Source of the DNA: Welwitschia mirabilis
Lineage: Eukaryota; Gnetophyta; Gnetopsida; Welwitschiales
Length of the DNA: 57,999 nt
Reading direction: 5' to 3'
Assembly (NCBI GenBank): GCA_051453625.1
Contig: JBOZIK010000001.1
Location: 260,394,990-260,452,988 of the forward strand
Part shown: positions 33,228 to 44,571 of the stretch, piece by piece
Layout: each line of letters opens with the position of its first letter
How positions within the stretch are numbered: position 1 is the first letter of the stretch
The notes under the pieces: generated by a model
What the model saw: the letters and a program-made list of their open reading frames with translations, nothing else
The model's database searches: none
Told to the model about the DNA's origin: nothing
Position numbers and translations under genes: made by a program

Positions 33228-33530
33228 AAATAGTGGTTTTATAGTGCACCCCTAACCTTACAATATGTGAGAGTATCCTCACAAGATAGTACTATTTTTC
33301 CTATAGGTAAATAGTGGATTTCATAGGTGTATCATAAACCTTGCAATACTGAGAGTCTCCTCATAAGATAACACTCTTTTTGTTGTAGGGAAATAATGGT
33401 TTTTACAAGCACATCATGAACCTTGAAATAATGAGTCTCTTTGCAAGATAGCACTCTATTTCCCATAGTGAAATAGTGGATTTCATAGGCATGCCATAAA
33501 CCTTATAATAAAACAAGTGCTCACAGGTAC
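33228..33530. repeat. About 81-bp tandem repeat, nearly four units
   Basis: Units start at 33228, 33309, 33391 and 33471, each with AAATA.TGG followed by a TTT..ATAG segment, a central C-TAAACCTT-like block and a ...CTC..AAGATA.CACT segment. Spacing is 81, 82 and 80 bp; the fourth is partial. A further degraded unit may precede (33140-33227). It lies between elements G and B. Confidence 0.8.
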
Positions 33531-33861
33531 TATTTCAAATGCACACCCATACAAGGGTTTCCTTACAAAGTAATTAGCTCAATAATAAACTTATAATAAT
33601 ATTTAATATTAAGATAGTCTAACAAAGTATGTACCACAAAATATAATAATAAGAAGCCTAAATATGTATCTTTAATAAAGACTAGAGTTCCTTACCATTG
33701 TTTCTATCATTACAAGTGTAAATGAATGATATAGTAATGAGAGATCCAAGAATGAATGATGTAGACAATGCTAACTTCTTTACAAACAATGTTTTTATTC
33801 CTTTATGAGATGTTCCTTTCATCCATGCAATCTTTGTTCTATATTTAATTTGGTCATTAAG
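33531..33861. other. Short unassigned stretch before element B
   Basis: AT-rich sequence between the tandem repeat and element B. A minus-strand open frame (about 33682-33860) has no recognised motif. Confidence 0.4.
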
Positions 33862-35101
33862 TATTATGATGTCAAATTTGAGTAGTTTTAAAGGACATTT
33901 AGATAGATCTAAGTGGATTTTAATGATTATTGAGAACACAGAGAAAATCATGAAATTGAGTAATTAGTATCACATTTGAAGGCATTTTGAATAAATTTTA
34001 ATACTTTACAGTTTCAAGATAAGTTAATAATCTATAAGACCAATTTAACTTAATTAAAGAGGTTTAGAAGACTATTATCCCCTCCATTATCTAGATGATA
34101 GTCTGAATGATACCAAGTGTATGCTAATAAGGATGCTAAGTGGACTGAAGATGAAAGATAATGTAAAACCTCTCTTAATTTAGCATCATACCCATCATTA
34201 TCTAAATGATACTTATGACAACACCTAATTTTAGTTAATGCATCAAAATTCACCTGTTTGCAATGTATCACATGCCTTTTATGCATCATTAGGGTTTATA
34301 TTACATTTGTTAGGATTTTTTTGTTTTTAGAGTGTTTTGTTATAATAGATACCTCCTTTACCCTCACTCCAATTTTGTATTCTTTAACACCTAAAAATCA
34401 TGCGATTGGAGATCAGAGGATAGGAGGTGCATCCATTGCTGTAGAGAGGGGTCCTACTTAGAATTGAGTTGTGTCTCCTTCATTGAGGTGTTTTTGCTTT
34501 ATAATAGGATGTTGGTTCAATAGTAATGAAAATTTTCTTTTAGTTTTAGTCATTTGTATCTACTTTATGATTTATATTGGTTATGCTTCAGCGACAGCTT
34601 CATAGTTGATATAAATCATCAAGGGTAACCTTTGTTAAAGTTGAAATCATTAGCTTAGGGTTTTCATTACATTGCATTTCACATTTCATAGTTTAACCAT
34701 TACATGTTTTCTATATTTTGCTTGATGTACCTGAAATTTTAGGTTGGTTAGGATTAGTAACAATTTTCTTGATTGATCTAGGTTATACAGGGTTAATCTT
34801 TATAAGAGAAAGATTTGCTAATTAGATAGATATTGAATTTAGAATGGATTTTATTTGCATTTCACTACTATTTTTATTTTGCATTATTTGCTTACATTAT
34901 TCTTTTCATTTTGAACCTAAATAGAAAATACCAAAAATAGTTTGCTTCGAATCAATTTTCTAACTTTAAGCCTAGTGCCTTCAATAGATTAAAGATATTT
35001 AGGTTCACTCTCATATATATTAGTATGCGTGTTGGGTAAATATTTATAATTGATAGGATTTGCTTAAGGACATAATGATTTCATAAATTTGCAGTATAAC
35101 A
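33862..35101 (+). repeat. 5' LTR of element B
   Basis: Begins TATTATGATGTC, aligning with TGTTGTGACATG of the 3' LTR (start TG changed to TA), and ends TATAACA at 35101. It carries two nested-hairpin motifs at 34074-34112 and 34184-34219. Confidence 0.85.
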
Positions 35102-35104
35102 TTT

Positions 35105-35122
35105 TGGCACCATTACTGAGGA
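35105..35122 (+). other. Primer-binding site of B (tRNA-Asp type)
   Basis: TGGCACCATTACTGAGGA, three bases after the LTR. Its five differences from TGGCGCCGTTGCCGGGGA are all C-to-T or G-to-A. Confidence 0.85.
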
Positions 35123-36344
35123 AGGTTACAAGTAGTTCAAGGAATATCATTACCTAGATAAGTACCTTGGATTTTGATTTAGGTTGTTTATGATAGAATT
35201 GTATTTTTACTATATATGGTATAGTTTTTTTTCTCTTTCCATAGTTTTTGATTTTCATTTTACAAATAACATCCTATCATCTTGTCTATTGTCTAGATAA
35301 TATAGGTGGATGATGACTTGAGTTTAGTGTTTTCCTGTTATTTTTTCATAGTTCTATTTTCATTTTCTATCACGTAATAAGCTGATATCATTTTATCCAT
35401 TATTTAGATGACTCAAGTAGAGGACTGTCAGTTTCTATTATTGCTTTATTTTTATACAAATCTATTTTTCTATTTTTTATTTTCTATGGTGGTTGTTCTA
35501 GACATCATTCAGATGATAACATAAATGATATTTGCAAAGAAATTATTGAGTATACAGGGATATGATAAGTTCAAGTAAAAAAATAAAGTATTAGAGAAAG
35601 TGGATGTTAGTTGAAGAAAATATTAGAGAAGGCTTGGTTGACTTTGAGCTTAAGCTAGGTACACACAACTCAGTATGTAAAGAATTCCAAGAGTTAAACA
35701 AGAAAATTTTTAAACTTTCATTGTTTCATAATCTAATTTTTTAAAAGAAAGTAGTAGTATAGAAGAAAATAATTTTTCTTCATTTTTTGGATACAATGCA
35801 AAAACAAAAATAAGTAGTATCATCTAATACTCTAATCATGATAGGAACTTCTAATACAAATTAAAATGCAAATATAAGNNNNNNNNNNNNNNNNNNNNNN
35901 NNNNNNNNNNNNNNNNNNNNNNNNNNNNNNNNNNNNNNNNNNNNNNNNNNNNNNNNNNNNNNNNNNNNNNNNNNNNNNNNNNNNNNNNNNNNNNNNNNNN
36001 NNNNNNNNNNNNNNNNNNNNNNNNNNNNNNNNNNNNNNNNNNNNNNNNNNNNNNNNNNNNNNNNNNNNNNNNNNNNNNNNNNNNNNNNNNNNNNNNNNNN
36101 NNNNNNNNNNNNNNNNNNNNNNNNNNNNNNNNNNNNNNNNNNNNNNNNNNNNNNNNNNNNNNNNNNNNNNNNNNNNNNNNNNNNNNNNNNNNNNNNNNNN
36201 NNNNNNNNNNNNNNNNNNNNNNNNNNNNNNNNNNNNNNNNNNNNNNNNNNNNNNNNNCAATCTAATTAGGATTATGCCATAACATATGAATGATCTATTA
36301 TAGCTACTCATTGCAATCTTATTAATGAATTTTCTAAAGCATAA

Positions 36345-37330
36345 TTCATAGATTATTTTTATAGTGGATTGAATAATGAAACTAAATAACTTTTAGATTT
36401 ATTTTTTTATGTTGAAAACTTAATGAACTTGGATTTAGATAATGCATGAAATCTGCTGAAAGATCTAGTTGAAATAACTCAAACTTGGCCTACAACAACT
36501 TTTAAAGATATTTAAATTATAGGTCAAATTNNNNNNNNNNNNNNNNNNNNNNNNNNNNNNNNNNNNNNNNNNNNNNNNNNNNNNNNNNNNNNNNNNNNNN
36601 NNNNNNNNNNNNNNNNNNNNNNNNNNNNNNNNNNNNNNNNNNNNNNNNNNNNNNNNNNNNNNNNNNNNNNNNNNNNNNNNNNNNNNNNNNNNNNNNNNNN
36701 NNNNNNNNNNNNNNNNNNNNNNNNNNNNNNNNNNNNNNNNNNNNNNNNNNNNNNNNNNNNNNNNNNNNNNNNNNNNNNNNNNNNNNNNNNNNNNNNNNNN
36801 NNNNNNNNNNNNNNNNNNNNNNNNNNNNNNNNNNNNNNNNNNNNNNNNNNNNNNNNNNNNNNNNNNNNNNNNNNNNNNNNNNNNNNNNNNNNNNNNNNNN
36901 NNNNNNNNNNNNNNNNNNNNNNNNNNNNNNNNNNNNNNNNNNNNNNNNNNNNNNNNNNNNNNNNNNNNNNNNNNNNNNNNNNNNNNNNNNNNNNNNNNNN
37001 NNNNNNNNNNNNNNNNNNATTAATACAACCATTAAAAACCAAAGTAAAAAATTAAAAATTTAGTTAATGTGCTTTATCAAGTAATGTTAGTAAATTAAAG
37101 ACTACAAGGATCTCTTGCAACTCAATCATTACTAAACTCAAATGAAATAAAAAGAGATTGAAAAGTAATAACTAGAAGTTGAATTAATACAATACCACCT
37201 ATTCATGAAACTTAAACTTGCAAAAATTATGAAGAAGATAAGGAAGAGTATGATATAGAAATCTTAGAAACACATAATTTTCCTTTAACTTTAGATAAGC
37301 CTTCATGAAATAGTAAAAGGAAAATACAAG
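36345..37330 (+). pseudogene. Tat-type gag of B, interrupted by a gap
   Basis: From 36351 the frame reads DYFYSGLNNETK-stop-LLDL and then NLMNLDLDNA-stop-NLLKDL, ending EITQTWP. This is the C-terminal half of the Tat/Athila Gag core (the FYxGL and W-P landmarks). The stops sit where Gln and Trp are expected. A 488-N gap (36531-37018) hides the zinc-knuckle region. After it, frames with TRS and a Glu/Asp-rich segment (NYEEDKEEYDIEILETHNFP) match the Gag tail of element D (56,460-56,640, minus strand). Another 379-N gap (35879-36257) hides the N-terminus. Not expressible. Confidence 0.75.
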
Positions 37331-37460
37331 CTACTCCTTAGCTTAATAGACTAAACATAAACCTTATTTTTTATGAACACTTAAAAGACTTCATGTAAGA
37401 TGTTAGTATCAACTCACCCTTTTGGAAAATATTGCAATAAAATCATAAGTATGCTAAGTT

Positions 37461-37975
37461 ATGAAAGACCTAGTTAGAAGAAAACAAAGACATACTATCC
37501 TTAGTAGAGTCTTCCTTGCGCAACCTATCTCCTACTTAGTCATAAAAAAGGCTCCTAAATTTAACAACCCTGGGGTAGGAAAGGTAAGTGTTACTTTAGA
37601 AGGTAATAAGAAAATCATAAAAGACTTGATCAATATAGGAGTAAGTATAAACATCATAGCTCCTCACATATGTAAAAAAACTTGGTTTAGAAGAAAGAAT
37701 TAAACCTACACAAATCACCTTAGAATTAGCTAATACTTCAACTAAAAAATCCATGGGGATTATGAAAAACCTAGTCATCCAAATAGAAGAAGCCTTCTAC
37801 CTCATAGATATGGTTATAATTAAAGTAGAATATGATAGAAGTTACTGACTATTTTTAGGATGAGCCTTTTGTACAACTGCTCACGACATTATAGACACAT
37901 GAAATAGATTGATGGAATGTTATATAGATAATAAGAAGTACACTATTAGAGTTTTTTATTCTTTTGAGAAAGATA
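37461..37975 (+). pseudogene. Tat-type aspartic protease of B, catalytic Asp replaced by Asn
   Basis: The frame at 37461-37703 includes KAPKFNNPGVGKVSVTLEGN and then KDLINIGVSINI, the active-site segment. The catalytic Asp of the D-x-G-x-S pattern is Asn (AAT, 37632-37634). After a frameshift the sequence continues LANTSTKKSMGIMKNLVIQI, and then FLG-stop-AFCTTAHDIIDT, the flap and L-G-R-x-F region with Arg replaced by TGA at 37861. A short upstream block (MKDLVRRKQRH) is the linker usually found between Gag and protease. The same Asn occurs in element D. The protein would normally process Gag; this copy could not. Confidence 0.8.
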
Positions 37976-39115
37976 TGGTAGATGAGGAAAACTTTAAAAA
38001 GAGTTAAACCAACTTTATTTATGCAACGCCATCCAATTAAAGAGAGATTGAAAATGCTATAAGAGTTAACTTTGCAAAATAATCCAATAGAAATAAATAG
38101 TTACAATCATGAGAATAAAAAAGTTAAATCTATTAATAAGAAAGAAGTCAAATATGTAAACCTAAGTAAAAAATTTTCTTATAAATTTTATTATCCATTC
38201 TATTCATCCAAGAGATAGTCACGGATGACAGTTAGAAAAAGAAAAATTCAATAAAAGAAAAATAAGAACCATGAAAAAAAGAAAGATATAGTTACTAATA
38301 AGAAAAATGTAGAAAATATGCAACACAGTAAAGATAAAAACGACAATAAGGAGAGAAGCAATAATAACAAACCTATAGAATTTCAACCAAACTTGATGAA
38401 AAATAGACTTATCATTTCCAATACAACAATCTAACTTAAAGACTCTACCTATGTTACTCCATCCTATTCTATTAAAAACACTTAAAGTGACATCCTTCCC
38501 TCTTCTATCAAGTCTACTTTAGATTATGCTTCTAATGATAGCTCTATTTAAAAGTATGACTTGGGATATCTTAGACTTCTAAATTTTAGAAAACCTTATA
38601 TTCTTGATAATTCATACTTGAGCTAAAACTTAGGAAACTTCTTGAGTATATTAAACCTATCTTAATCATTTATCTTAAGAAGTTTTCTTCAAATTATTTA
38701 ACTTTTAATAGTTATACTAATCTTTTTCATTCTCAATATCAATCTTTAGATGAAACCTATATTTGAAATTCTTCACACTATGCCTTGGATAAGAGATTAT
38801 TCTTCCATGAACTATATGACCTTTTTATCTTTCATGTTGTAAATAAATTCTATAGAGTCAAATGTTACCTTGTCATGAATGTGTATCCTTTATGTTTTAT
38901 TAATTGTTCCTTATTTGGTTTGGTCCTTATTTTTCCATGAAAGTACAAAACCTTAGAATCATATCCTTAGAAAATTAAACATTTCTTTTTCTTTATTTAA
39001 ATAAAGTGTTGTATAGGATGCAGAATCTAAGTAAAACTTATTTTTAGTTTGCTTTGGTATTTCCTTTTAATTTTATCTTATTATGTTTTTGTCCTTTGTT
39101 TTTATTTTTACTTTG

Positions 39116-39210
39116 TACACAAGAAGTTAACCTCTACATGGTCAGGTCCTTATTGTTTAAAGAAAGTACATTTTAATGGCTCAATTAAGATTTATGATTT
39201 AAACAACTAG
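39116..39210 (+). pseudogene. Integrase C-terminal tail-like frame of B
   Basis: A frame from 39121 reads KKLTSTWSGPYCLKKVHFNG and continues SIKIYDLNN to a TAG at 39208. The W-x-GP-(aromatic) and following hydrophobic/HxNGxIxI pattern fit the last part of Tat/Athila integrase. No integrase zinc finger or catalytic core precedes it. If correct, B lost RT, RNase H and most of integrase by an internal deletion. Confidence 0.6.
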
Positions 39211-39388
39211 AAAATTCAAAAAATAGATAAAAGTTAAAAAAACATAAGTTATTAAATTTTAAACATGATAGAAGCACTTGCTTTGGAAGTCATCCTATCA
39301 TTGTCTAAATTATTTCTTAGTTAAATCTTTTAATGTATATCATGCTATCACTTGAACATCTTTAACTTGACTTATATTTTACTTTATG

Positions 39389-41273
39389 AAGTTATCATGA
39401 TTAGTAATCTTTACATGGGCATTTAATGTGATAAGATTGGATTCACCTAATCTTAAAACATTCATATGTCTATGAACTTCATTCTAAAGGAAGATGCTTA
39501 GTTTTTAATATTTTTTTCTTAATGGTATGAGCCTTTAGTTGTCTGGAAGTGTTTTTCCTTATTTTTCATTTCATTTCTTCACCTTCATCTTTGAGAGTGT
39601 GTTGTCATGATGGAATTATTTTTTACTTTTAAAAAAATTAAAAGAAAGAATAATGACCATGATCTATTTTTTTTAATTTTAAAAAAATTACAAGAAAGAA
39701 TAATGACCATGATCTATTATTTTTGTGCTAAATACATGGTCACCATGATGTTCTATTACACCAGGGTAAAATTTTTCTAAAAGCAATATTTGGCAATGTT
39801 GGTAGCTATGGGAACTCCACTAGTGGGTTAATTGACTGTGCTTTGTGAATCCTTACTTCTCTGACTATGGTTGCACTCCCTCATTATATAGAAATAATTA
39901 TTATTTTGAGGCTACAAGATCAGTGATATTTCTAGTATTATTAGAGGCATTACTTATTTCCCAACCTCATTAATATTATAGTATTTTTACATGATCATTT
40001 CACTTTTAAGGATTCAAGTGTATCTTAGGGTGTAAGTAGATGATTCCATTTGTAAGCATCTTTTGCTCTACCATTCATTATTTGAAAACATTAGTTACTT
40101 AGCATCGTCATAATCATTGCTTATTCGACTAATACTTTATAAAGTTTTTGCATTATGTCATGCATCATTAATCAAGCCATTTTATGATTTCTTCCAATGG
40201 GGTTTGCTAGGTTTGAATTTAAGATAGGTACACAATCTTCTTCATGTTCCTAGTTATCTATTTTTACTTTATTTTTTGTATGNNNNNNNNNNNNNNNNNN
40301 NNNNNNNNNNNNNNNNNNNNNNNNNNNNNNNNNNNNNNNNNNNNNNNNNNNNNNNNNNNNNNNNNNNNNNNNNNNNNNNNNNAAGTTATCATGATTAGTA
40401 ATCTTTACATGGGTATTTAATATGATAAGATTGGATTCACCTAATCTTAAAACATTCATATGTTTATGAACTTCATTCTAAAGGAAGATGCTTGGTTTTT
40501 TATATTTTTTTCTTAATGGTGTGAGCCTTTAGTTGTCTGGAAGTGTTCTTCCTTATTTTTCATCTCATTTCTTCACCTTCATCTTTGAGAGTGTGTTGTC
40601 ATGATGTAATTATTTTTTAATTTTAAAAAAAAATTAAAAGAAAGAATAATGACCATGATCTATTATTTTTTAATTTTAAAAAAATTACAAGAAAGAATAA
40701 TGATCATGATCTATTATTTTTGTGTTAAATACATGGTCACCATGATGTCCTATTACACTAGGGTAAAATTTTTCTAAAAGCAATCTTTGGCAATGTTGGT
40801 AGCTATGGAACTCCACTAGTGGGTCAATTGATTATGCTTTGTGAATCCTTACTTCTCTAACTATGGTTGTACTCCCTTATTATATAAAAATAATTATTAT
40901 TTTGAGGCTACAATATCAGTGGTATTTCTAGTATTATTAGAGGCATTACTTATTTCCCAACCTCATTGATATTATAGTATTTTTACATGAGCATTTCACT
41001 TTTAAGGATTCAAGTGTATCTTAGAGTGTAAGTAGATGATTCCATTTGTGCCTTTTGCTTTACCATTCATTATTTGAAAACATTAGTTACTTAGCATTGT
41101 CATAATCATTGCTTATTCGACTAGTACTTTATAAAGTTTTTGCATTATGTCATGCATCATTAATCAAGCTATTTTATGATTTCTTCCAATGGGATTTTCT
41201 AGGTTTGAATTTAAGATAGGTACATAATCTTCTTCATGTTCCTAGTTGTCTATTTTTACTTTATTTTTTGTAT
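39389..41273. repeat. Gap-flanking duplication, about 890 bp, in the 3' region of B
   Basis: 39389-40282 and 40383-41273 are near-identical either side of a 100-N gap. Each copy also holds a 50-bp tandem pair (39621-39670 and 39671-39720 in the left copy) with AAAGAAAGAATAATGACCAT. The region aligns with the 3' region of D on the minus strand (about 54,190-54,670), so it belongs to the element. Confidence 0.85.
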
Positions 41274-42218
41274 CTGCTCTATTTAGTATTTTAAAGTTAA
41301 TTCCATATTTTTTCATTACAACTACTAAGGATTTGATCATTTAGTAGTTTTGTTATTGATTTCTATTTTCACTCATATTTTTTCTTTATTAGAGCTGATT
41401 TTTTTAATCACTTTGATTAAGTTCCTTTTATTTATAATGATAATGTTCCCATACATTCTTTTAGTATCTTTGCAAGTTAATTTCTTTAATCTTCTTTTTG
41501 AGTTCTGATGCATCCAATGATTGTGAGTTTATGATATATTTTATAACCTTCCTTGGCTTAGTACATTATCATTACCCTATCTTGACATGTTTTTCTCTCA
41601 CCTTAAGTTCTTTTCAAAATTAACCTCCTTTGTCTTAACTTATTCATTATGATTCTTAGTTATTTCCCATCTTTCAGACTTTCTGATAACTTTCTAAAAT
41701 TCCCTTGATTTTACCTTAACCTCACTTATTATATTAATAATTTATTTTTTCTAATCTTTTGAAAGTATGGTCATCCACCTTATCATCTAGATGACATGGT
41801 GAATGACACAGATATATTGATGAGAATCATCATTTTTATTTTTCATCTTTATCTAACTCTTTTTTATCCTTCTTTTACACAAAAACTATAGCTCCAAAGA
41901 CCAACTATTTTTCTTACTTATACTTAACTTGCATATTGATCTTTTTCTTATTATGCTAATATAATACAAGATGTATTGATTTACCTTAGGAGAGAGGAAG
42001 GGAGGAGGTGAACAAGACATACTTTTGATATAATTTTTGAAATATTTTTGAGTAGAAATTTTGAAGTTTATTTTTAAATTTTTATAATATATGTCTATAA
42101 TGTATTTACTTCATTATAATAGCCTATTATTTGAGTGATATGCATTATAGATTTTATTTATTAAACCATCTACTTGATAGCAGAATACTTACAATTTATT
42201 TTTCTTACAAGGCCATTC

Positions 42219-43194
42219 CAAGAAATTTTGGAAACAATTAATGAAGGAAATAATATGATGATTATTTTTTATGTATTTAACCTTGTGAATTATGCTTAAA
42301 AACATAATGTTAACTTATGAATATTATTTTTTTAAGTTATTACATTTTCCAGTTAATGCAAATGTACATCATTTATCTAAATTATTATGATAATAACTTA
42401 TGATGATTCTTTTGTTATAACATTTAACCTCTATTTCTTTGATGTGTTAAATATTTTATGTGAAGGGATAACACACTGATGAGTATTTTTAATCTTGTTT
42501 ATAATGAGGATAAATTGTAGCAATTTTACAATCAGATTTTTAAAATTTTGTCATTCCCATAATCATTCGAATGACATGCTAAATGATAGCATTATCACAT
42601 TATCTATTAAGGTAAAATATTTAGTTTATTAGATTTTGAGATTTGATCCTACATNNNNNNNNNNNNNNNNNNNNNNNNNNNNNNNNNNNNNNNNNNNNNN
42701 NNNNNNNNNNNNNNNNNNNNNNNNNNNNNNNNNNNNNNNNNNNNNNNNNNNNNNCAAGAAATTTTGGAAACCATTAATGAAGGAAATAATATGATTATTA
42801 TTTTTTATGTATTTAACCTTGTGGATTATACTTAAAAATATAATGTTAACTTATGAATATTATTTTTTTAAGTTATTACATTTTTCAGTTAATGAAAATG
42901 TACATCATTTATCTAAATTATTATGATAATAACTTATAATGATTCTTTTGTTATAACGTTTAACCTCTATTTCTTTGATGTGTTAAATATTTTATGTGGA
43001 GGGATAACACAATGATGAGTATTTTTAATCTTGTTTATAATGAGGATAAATTGCAACAATTGATTTTACAATCAGATTTTTAAAATTTTGTCATTCCCAT
43101 AATCATTCGAATGACATGCTAAATGATAGCATGATCACATTATCCATCAAGGTAAAATATTTAGTTTATTAGATTTTGAGATTTGATCCTACAT
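42219..43194. repeat. Gap-flanking duplication, about 440 bp, in the 3' region of B
   Basis: 42219-42654 and 42755-43194 are near-identical across a 100-N gap (42655-42754). Confidence 0.85.
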
Positions 43195-43300
43195 AATGAG
43201 ATTTCTAAACTTAATTTACATTCTTCTAATTAGGGTTTATCTTAGTTAATTTGGCTCATAATTATAGTTGTTCACCTACTTTATTAAGGACTAACAAGAC

Positions 43301-43314
43301 TAAGTAGAGGGCTA
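43301..43314 (+). other. Polypurine tract of element B
   Basis: AAGTAGAGGGCTA lies immediately before the 3' LTR start TGTTG. Element D has the matching AAGTGGAAGGCTA in the same place. Confidence 0.65.
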
Positions 43315-44566
43315 TGTTGTGACATGAAATTATATGTTTTTGATGGGGTATTTTAAGTATTTTTGTAGGAAATTTAGATAGGTTTAAGTGGATTTTAGTG
43401 ATTATTAAAGTCAAAGAAAAAATCATAAAAATGCATAATCATTAGTAGATTTAAAGGCATTTTGGATAAATTCTAATACTTTACATTCTAAAGAGGAGTT
43501 AATGATCTACAAGGTTAATTTCACTTGATTGAAAAGCTTTAGAAGACCATCATTTTCTCTATCATTTGGATGATAGTCTGAATGACATCACATGTACACT
43601 AATTGTAATTCTAGCTAGACAAAATATGGAAGCTAATATGGAACCTCTCATGTTGTGGAATTATCCGCACTATCATTTAGATGACACTTGGAATGATACT
43701 TAATTTTAATCAATGCATGAAACTTTATCTAACTTTTGCAATGTATCACATGCCTCCTATGCATCATTAAAGGTCCTATTATGTTTATTAGATTATTGTT
43801 TTTAAAGTGTTTTGTTGTAATAAATACCTTCTTTACCCTTACTTTGAGTTTATCTTCTTTGATACTTGAAAATATCATAACAAGCAATTAAAGAATAGGA
43901 GGTTCATTCATTGTTATAGAGAGGTGTCTTCCTTAGTATGAAGTAGTGTCTTCTTAATTAAGATAATCTTGCTTTATAACAGGATGTTGGTTCAATAATA
44001 ATAAAAAGTTTTTTTTAGTTTTATTCATGTGCATCTTCCTTATGGTTTATATTGGTTATGATTTGGTGACAGCTTCATAGTTGATAAGATCATCAAGGGA
44101 AATCTTTGTCAAGGTTGAAATTATTAGTTTGGAATTTATATTATAGTGCATTTTACATTTTATACTTAATGATTACATGTTTTCTATGTTTTATTTGATG
44201 TGCCTAATAGCTTAAATTGATCTAGGTTAGTGACAATTTTCTTGATTAAGCTAGGTCGTGCATGGTCGATATTCACTGTAGGAGGATTTGGTAGTCAGAT
44301 AGATATTATATTTATAATAGATTTCATTTTCATTGCATTAGTATATTTACTTTGCATTATTTTCTTGCATTATTTCTTTTTATTTTGATTCTAAATGAAA
44401 AATATCAAAAATACTTTTCTTTAAAGCAATTCTCTAACTTTGATCCTAATGCCTTTGATAGATTACAAAATTTGGATTCACTCTCATCTATACTAATGTA
44501 CATATTCTACAAATATTTGTGATTGATAGGATTTGTTTAACAATTGCATAAATACACACTGCAACA
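43315..44566 (+). repeat. 3' LTR of element B
   Basis: Begins TGTTGTGACATG and ends CACTGCAACA, keeping TG...CA. It aligns with 33862-35101 over its whole length and stops exactly where the PBS begins in the 5' copy. Two nested-hairpin motifs lie at 43548-43588 and 43660-43698. Confidence 0.88.
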
Positions 44567-44571
44567 TTAAG

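Larger units (their letters stand above)
33857..44571 (+). mobile_element. Complete Tat/Athila-like element B with perfect target-site duplication, lacking RT
   Basis: LTRs at 33862-35101 and 43315-44566 are flanked by TTAAG at 33857-33861 and 44567-44571, a perfect 5-bp duplication. The order is LTR, tRNA-Asp PBS, leader, gag, protease, about 1.1 kb of non-RT sequence, a short integrase-C-terminus-like frame, a long 3' region, polypurine tract and LTR. Between protease and integrase tail (37,980-39,116) there is no gap and no RT or RNase H motif. Two gap duplications (894 and about 440 bp) inflate the 10.7-kb length to roughly 1.5 kb above its real size. LTR divergence is high (10 of 58 positions in one segment aligned by eye), so the insertion is old. 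Confidence 0.85.

Noticed and set aside
33228-33530. CRISPR-like array
   Set aside because: Units are about 81 bp, contiguous and diverged, without constant repeats and unique spacers, in a plant nuclear context.
39389-41273. Tandem 0.9-kb satellite in element B
   Set aside because: Only two copies, separated exactly by a 100-N gap, as at many other gaps. Assembly duplication is more likely.
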